Assembly (NCBI GenBank): GCA_046160485.1
Contig: JBJXGV010000038.1
Coordinates: 9,618 to 73,617, forward strand
Direction: 5' to 3'
Length of the DNA: 64,000 nucleotides
From: JBJXGV01 sp046160485
Lineage (GTDB): Bacteria; Orphanbacterota; Orphanbacteria; JBJXGV01
Below are positions 59,870 to 64,000 of this stretch, in pieces; the stretch's first letter is position 1, and every line of letters starts with the position of its first letter. A program made the position numbers and the translations under genes. The notes beneath the pieces are model-generated. The model did not search any database and was not told the origin of the DNA. It saw only the letters and a list, made by a program, of their open reading frames with translations.

Positions 59870-60853
59870 ATGACGAAACGACGCATCGTATTCAGCGGAA
59901 TCCAGCCGTCGGGCGACTTGCACGTCGGCAACTATCTCGGCGCGATCGTAAATTGGGTCCGCCTGATCGACGAACACGATTGCATCTTCTGCATCGTCGA
60001 CCTTCATGCGCTCACGATTCCGTACGATCCGCCCGTGCTGAAGCAGCGCATCCTGACCGCTGCCGCCATCAACATCGCCGCGGGACTCGATCCGAAGCGC
60101 GCCACGCTCTTCGTGCAGTCGCGCATTCCCGAGCACTCGGAACTCGCGTGGTACTTCAACACGGTGACGCCGATGGGCGCACTCGGACGCATGACGCAGT
60201 TCAAAGAGAAGTCGGAGCAGCACAAAGAAAACGCGAACGTCGGGCTCTTCGATTACCCCGTGCTGCAGGCCGCCGACATCCTCCTCTACAAAGCGGAGAT
60301 CGTTCCCGTCGGCGAGGACCAGGTGCAGCACATCGAGTTGGCGCGCGAAATCGGGCGCGCGTGGAACCGGCGATTCGGCGAGCTGTTTCCCGAGCCTCAG
60401 GCGCACCTCACCGCGTCGGCGCGCGTCATGGGTCTCGACGGGAAGGCGAAGATGTCGAAGAGCCTCGGCAATCACCTGAGCCTCCTCGAAGAACCCGACG
60501 CGATTCGCTCGAAGCTCATGGTCGCGGTCACGGACCCCGCGCGGATGCGGCGCACCGATCCCGGAAATCCGGAAGTCTGCAACGTCTTCACCATGCACAA
60601 GGGATTCTCGTCGCCCGACGAAATCGCGCTCGTCGATCGCGAGTGCCGCGTCGCGGGCATCGGCTGCATCGACTGCAAGAAGACGCTCGCGAACAATATG
60701 GTCGCGCGCCTTGCGCCGATTCGCGAGAAGGCGAACGCGCTCCTCGCTCAGCCGGCGCAGATCGAAGAGATTCTTTCCGACGGCGCGGAGCGCTGCCGCC
60801 CGATCGCCGAGGCGACGATCGGTGAAACGCGCGCGATGATGGGCTTGAGGTAG
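59870..60853 (+). CDS. trpS: tryptophanyl-tRNA synthetase
   Basis: Class I aminoacyl-tRNA synthetase of 327 residues. It has the HIGH-equivalent SGIQPSGDLHVGNYLG, Trp-pocket residues in FDYPVLQAADILLY, VPVGEDQVQHIELAREI and the KMSKS loop (LDGKAKMSKSLGNHLSL). GAGGAGAGC precedes ATG 59870. It charges the tRNA-Trp encoded at 28.0 kb. The stop is 4 nt before the next gene, so both are probably on one transcript. Confidence 0.97.
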   Translation: MTKRRIVFSGIQPSGDLHVGNYLGAIVNWVRLIDEHDCIFCIVDLHALTIPYDPPVLKQRILTAAAINIAAGLDPKRATLFVQSRIPEHSELAWYFNTVTPMGALGRMTQFKEKSEQHKENANVGLFDYPVLQAADILLYKAEIVPVGEDQVQHIELAREIGRAWNRRFGELFPEPQAHLTASARVMGLDGKAKMSKSLGNHLSLLEEPDAIRSKLMVAVTDPARMRRTDPGNPEVCNVFTMHKGFSSPDEIALVDRECRVAGIGCIDCKKTLANNMVARLAPIREKANALLAQPAQIEEILSDGAERCRPIAEATIGETRAMMGLR

Positions 60854-60857
60854 CACG

Positions 60858-63041
60858 GTGGGGGGCCGCGCGCGGCGCGTCTGCCCCGGTTCGAACGCGC
60901 GGGCGATCCAATTCAACGGCCTCGTCTTCGCGGCGCGGATCGCACTCGCCGGATTGCTTATCGCGCTCGCGCCACGCCCCGCCGCGGCGCAAGAACGCCG
61001 GATCGTCCACGAGCCGCCCGCGTCGCTCGAAGCCGGCCGCGCGTGGGAATGCGTCGTTCAGGTCGCGCGCCCGAACGAATGGGAAGAACTCACTCTCTTC
61101 CACCGCCGCGCCGGCGAAACGGCATACACACTCGTGGCGCTTCGCATCGATCGCGGGGCATTTCGCGCCGCCGTTCCGGGCGAAGCGGTCGCGCCGCCGG
61201 CGATCGAGTACTTCGTCGCGGGACGCGCCTCCGGCGGAATCGAGGCGACATATCCGCTCGAGACGCCGCGCGAGCGTCCCGTGCGCGTGAGCGTCAGCGC
61301 GCGCCCCGGATCGCAACCCGCGCAACCCGCGCCGCCCGGCAGCATCATCGTGCTGAGCCCCGCCGACGGCGAGATCACCGACTCGCCGACGCCCGACATC
61401 GCCGCGCTCTTCGATCCGCCGCTCTCCGATGCGTCGCGCGCGACGCTCTTCGTCGACGGCGAAGAAAAATCGGCGGAGTGTGAACGGACGGTCGACTTCC
61501 TTCTCTACACGCCGAAGACGGCGCTCGCGACCGGCGCGCACGAGGCGTCGATCGTCGCGTTCCCCGATTCCGGTGCGCCGATCGCGCTCTCGTGGCGGTT
61601 TCACGTGCTCGAGGCGAGCGGCGGCGACGCGGCGCGCGGCGCCGCGCATTCGCGCGACACGTCGCTCTACGGCCGATGGGAAGCGGGCTGGGCGCTCGTT
61701 CGCGCCGAGGACGAACCCGATCCCGACAGGCTCCCCTACGACGAAACATCGGACGCGACGTTCTACGCCTCGCTCGACGGCGCGCGCGGCGCGACGGCGT
61801 TCCACGCGGATGCCTCGCGCGATCCCATCTACGACGACGAGATCCGCGCGACGGCGCGCATCGACCGGCCCGGACTTCGCATCGAAGGCGGCGACATCTA
61901 TCCGTACCTGTCGGAGCTGTCGGTCGCGTGGCAGTCGGGCAAGGGCGCGTTCCTCGCGAAGGAACTGGGGCGCGCGAACGTGTCGCTCTTCGGAATGCGC
62001 ACGCTCGAAGCCGACATCTTCGAAGGCTTCGGAACCTATTCGCAGTTTCTCTATGGCGCGGAGGCCGCCGTCCGCGCCGGCCACACGCGATTTGCGCTCG
62101 CGTTTCTCTACGGACACGATCGCGAAGCCTCGGTTCCCGACTCGGCGCGCTTCACGAATCCGCAGGCGAATCGCGTCGTTACGTTCGGTGTGTCGCGACG
62201 CTTCACGCGCCGCATCCAGGTCGCTGCGGAAGGGGCGCACGCCTCCACGAGCGAAGACGAGACGGAGACGGCGAACGCCGCGCGCATCGTCGCGACGCTC
62301 GGCGAAGCGGGCAAGAACGAGATCAAACTCGAAGTGCATGACTACGGGCGCGGCTTCTTCTCGATCGGCAGTCCGACGACCGACAGCGGCGAACGCGGCG
62401 CGGTCATCGATGCGAGCGGCCGCCTCCCCGCGAAATTTCGCGCGAATGTAAAAGCGGAGATCTACACCGATCGCGACATCTTTCAGCCGCTCGAAGAGGG
62501 TTCCCCGATCCTGCAATTCACGTCGCGGCTCGATCGCGAGTTCGCGCGCGGCGGCGCGACGCTTTCGACGTATCTCTTCGGCCGTTTCTATCGCGTCCCG
62601 TTCGACGACATCCCGTACGAGAACCGTTACGGCACGCTCGGCGTCTTCGCGCAGCGCGGGCGCGGCTCGGCGAGCGCAAGCGTCACGCGGTCGCAAACCG
62701 AGTCCGCCGTCTACGACACAACGCTCTTCTCGGACGACGGCACCGCGGACGACGACGCGACGGTCTCCGGGTCGGAACGCGAGTGGACGCTCAACGGAAC
62801 CGCGGCGTACTCGGGGCTTCTCGGTTGCGTCACGCCGCGCGCGGGACTGCGGTGGACGCACACCGATCCGGCGCTCGACGCGAGCGAAGACCGGTGGACC
62901 GCGACCGCGCAAACAAGCGTGACGATTCGAAGAACGACGCTCTCGACGGAGTATCAGCGCGTCGAGGAGTCGTCGGACGGCGGCGGCGAAGACGACTTCG
63001 TCGAACACCTGCTGACCGTGATGGTGGGCCGTGCATTTTGA
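60858..63041 (+). CDS. predicted outer-membrane protein with N-terminal Ig-like region
   Basis: A 727-residue exported protein. GTG 60858 has GAGG 7 nt upstream and begins only 4 nt after trpS. The signal peptide (RIALAGLLIALAPRPAAAQE) is followed by beta-sandwich-like domains (VSARPGSQPAQ, TDSPTPDIAALFDPPLSDAS). From about residue 270 onward, alternating strands carry aromatic and charged residues (YGRWEAGWALVRAEDE, GDIYPYLSELSVAWQSGKG, LFGMRTLEADIFEGFGTY). It ends in LLTVMVGRAF, an aromatic C-terminus as for barrels. It resembles large TonB-independent barrels but matches no family I recognise. Function unknown. Confidence 0.72.
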   Translation: MGGRARRVCPGSNARAIQFNGLVFAARIALAGLLIALAPRPAAAQERRIVHEPPASLEAGRAWECVVQVARPNEWEELTLFHRRAGETAYTLVALRIDRGAFRAAVPGEAVAPPAIEYFVAGRASGGIEATYPLETPRERPVRVSVSARPGSQPAQPAPPGSIIVLSPADGEITDSPTPDIAALFDPPLSDASRATLFVDGEEKSAECERTVDFLLYTPKTALATGAHEASIVAFPDSGAPIALSWRFHVLEASGGDAARGAAHSRDTSLYGRWEAGWALVRAEDEPDPDRLPYDETSDATFYASLDGARGATAFHADASRDPIYDDEIRATARIDRPGLRIEGGDIYPYLSELSVAWQSGKGAFLAKELGRANVSLFGMRTLEADIFEGFGTYSQFLYGAEAAVRAGHTRFALAFLYGHDREASVPDSARFTNPQANRVVTFGVSRRFTRRIQVAAEGAHASTSEDETETANAARIVATLGEAGKNEIKLEVHDYGRGFFSIGSPTTDSGERGAVIDASGRLPAKFRANVKAEIYTDRDIFQPLEEGSPILQFTSRLDREFARGGATLSTYLFGRFYRVPFDDIPYENRYGTLGVFAQRGRGSASASVTRSQTESAVYDTTLFSDDGTADDDATVSGSEREWTLNGTAAYSGLLGCVTPRAGLRWTHTDPALDASEDRWTATAQTSVTIRRTTLSTEYQRVEESSDGGGEDDFVEHLLTVMVGRAF

Positions 63042-63137
63042 TGCCGGCGGGCGAGCGGCGCGCTCGAAAGAAAGTTGGGAACCGCCGGCGGGTTCGCGGC
63101 CACTCATTCGTCGGCCGCGCGGAGGGGCGTAACGCGA

Positions 63138-63686
63138 GTGGAGCGCGACCGATTCGAGCAGCTCTTTCTTCCGGAGCGCGAGCGGCTCCTCGCATACCTC
63201 GCCGGCATGACAGGCGATCGCGATGCGGCGCTCGACGCGGCGCAAGAGGCGTTCCTGGCGGCGTGGCGCGACATCGAAACCTTTCGCGAGGAGAGCGCGC
63301 CGCTGACGTGGCTCATCGGGATTGCGCGGCGGATCGTCTTTCGTGAATCGCGTCGCGAGCGGCGGCGCGAAGGGCTGTGGGGCAGCGAGCTCGCGCGGTA
63401 CGGCGGTATGGGAGGCGCCGCGGCGCGCGATGACGCCGCAGCGGCGAGCGCAGCGTCGGACGCGGAGCCGGGCAGGGCGATCGAGGAGTGCGAGCGCGAG
63501 GAGCGCGTGCGCGCGGCGATTCTGCTGCTTCCGCGCGAGCGGCGCGAGGCGGTCGTGCTCCACTACTTCGCGGGAATGAGCGTTGCGGAGATCGCGATCG
63601 CGTTGCGGACACGCGAGGGAACGATCAAGTCGCGGCTCGCCCGCGCGCGCGCGGAACTTTCGAAGCGGCTCGAGAGCGATCTCTAG
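63138..63686 (+). CDS. ECF-type RNA polymerase sigma factor
   Basis: A 182-residue sigma factor. GGAGGGGCG precedes GTG 63138, deciding against an upstream in-frame start. Region 2: FEQLFLPERERLLAYLAGM, DAALDAAQEAFLAAWRDIE, PLTWLIGIARRIVF. Region 4: LLPRERREAVVLHYFAGMSV, AEIAIALRTREGTIKSRLAR. A ~40-residue Ala/Asp-rich linker separates the regions. It is followed 29 nt later by a zinc-finger anti-sigma gene, a standard ECF/anti-sigma pair. Confidence 0.93.
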   Translation: MERDRFEQLFLPERERLLAYLAGMTGDRDAALDAAQEAFLAAWRDIETFREESAPLTWLIGIARRIVFRESRRERRREGLWGSELARYGGMGGAAARDDAAAASAASDAEPGRAIEECEREERVRAAILLLPRERREAVVLHYFAGMSVAEIAIALRTREGTIKSRLARARAELSKRLESDL

Positions 63687-63715
63687 CCGCGGACGCACGG
63701 CACAAGGAGCAACGA

Positions 63716-64000
63716 GTGGGTTATTTTCGCAGAGAATCGAGCGTGAGCATCGGGTCGGCGCGCCTGCAGAAGAACTCGTGCGAAGATTGGGGGCTGCTCG
63801 CGGGACGCGACGCGGTCGGCGATCTAGAAGCCGACGCGAGCGCGGCGCTCGCGGCGCACGTTGCGCGATGCCCGCGGTGCACGCGCCGGGCCGCGCGCGA
63901 GGATCGCCTCACGCGGCTCCTCACGAGCGTCGCGCAGCCCGCGTGGCCCGACGGCGCGCCGCTGTTTCCACCCGCGGCGACCGGCGATGGCGCGCAGAGC
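63716..64000 (+). CDS. zinc-finger anti-sigma factor (3' end outside window)
   Basis: First 95 residues of a protein starting at GTG 63716 after AAGGAGCAACGA. It has the anti-sigma zinc motif: Cys22 in NSCEDWGLLAGRDAVGDL, then HVARCPRCTRRA, giving His-x3-Cys-x2-Cys. This ZAS domain normally sequesters the ECF sigma encoded just before. The TM helix and sensor part expected after it lie beyond the window. Confidence 0.85.
   Translation, partial: MGYFRRESSVSIGSARLQKNSCEDWGLLAGRDAVGDLEADASAALAAHVARCPRCTRRAAREDRLTRLLTSVAQPAWPDGAPLFPPAATGDGAQS

Noticed and set aside
60588..63698. Minus-strand open frame of about 1036 codons opposite trpS end, the surface protein and an ECF sigma gene
   Set aside because: Low-complexity Arg-rich shadow of high-GC genes with clear motifs on the other strand.

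Overview
This window reads as a piece of a high-GC, Gram-negative (diderm) chromosome. It has a tripartite RND efflux system, OmpA-like and other outer-membrane barrels, lipoproteins and periplasmic multiheme cytochromes. Four secreted proteins end in a FlgD/Por-type Ig-like domain, and three more carry six-cysteine ACC...C repeats. These features, with ThyX, FabL-type enoyl reductase, an ECF sigma factor overlapping a Ser/Thr kinase, and PreTA, fit uncultured lineages around Eisenbacteria and the FCB group. That placement is inference, because the window holds no rRNA or universal ribosomal marker. Genes are densely packed, often with 4-nt ATGA/GTGA overlaps. I saw no CRISPR array, insertion sequence, integrase or prophage.

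Layout. 0-1 kb: 5' part of a dihydropyrimidinase gene (minus), which fits functionally with preTA at 12.8-15.5 kb (reductive pyrimidine breakdown). 1.2-4.2 kb: two tandem secreted beta-repeat paralogs with FlgD-like tails. 4.5-10.6 kb: efflux operon (outer-membrane factor, membrane-fusion protein, RND pump, DUF2892 protein) divergent from a PAS-AAA-Fis sigma-54 activator, with a cluster of palindromes between them. 12.5 kb: thioredoxin. 15.6-17.1 kb: two tandem envelope paralogs. 17.1-19.1 kb: pyrD overlapping proline dehydrogenase. 19.3 kb: fabL-like gene. 20.2-25.0 kb: three tandem cysteine-rich secreted-protein genes, the third frameshifted. Between the second and third lies a truncated copy of the 3' end of the downstream PHP-hydrolase gene, a fossil of segmental duplication. 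27-28 kb: NDUFA9-like protein and tRNA-Trp with a visible promoter.

28.3-30.8 kb: OmpA/TSP3 protein and Fn3 lipoprotein, followed by a clear terminator. 30.9-36.7 kb: a minus-strand run of seven genes, from small envelope proteins to a large GT4 fusion and a GH130 enzyme. 37.1 kb: DAHP synthase. 38.2-41.8 kb: ECF sigma factor overlapping a membrane Ser/Thr kinase with TPRs. 42.0-45.4 kb: a 1147-residue surface repeat protein. 45.5 kb: ABC exporter. 47.5-49.5 kb: nrfHA (ammonifying nitrite reductase). 49.6-52.1 kb: pilT overlapping a DUF4388 plus degenerate PilT-like fusion. 52.1-54.0 kb: metal P-type ATPase. 54.1 kb: thyX. 55.1 kb: secreted zincin protease. 57.1 kb: membrane TPR glycosyltransferase-like protein. 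58.8 kb: rhodanese. 59.9 kb: trpS. 60.9 kb: predicted surface protein. 63.1 kb: ECF sigma factor and the start of its zinc-finger anti-sigma factor, cut by the window end.

The most original signals are the duplicated, mosaic cysteine-rich array with a shared C-terminal motif, the DUF4388-PilT-like fusion translationally coupled to pilT, and the GT4-fusion/GH130 pair inside an envelope gene run.
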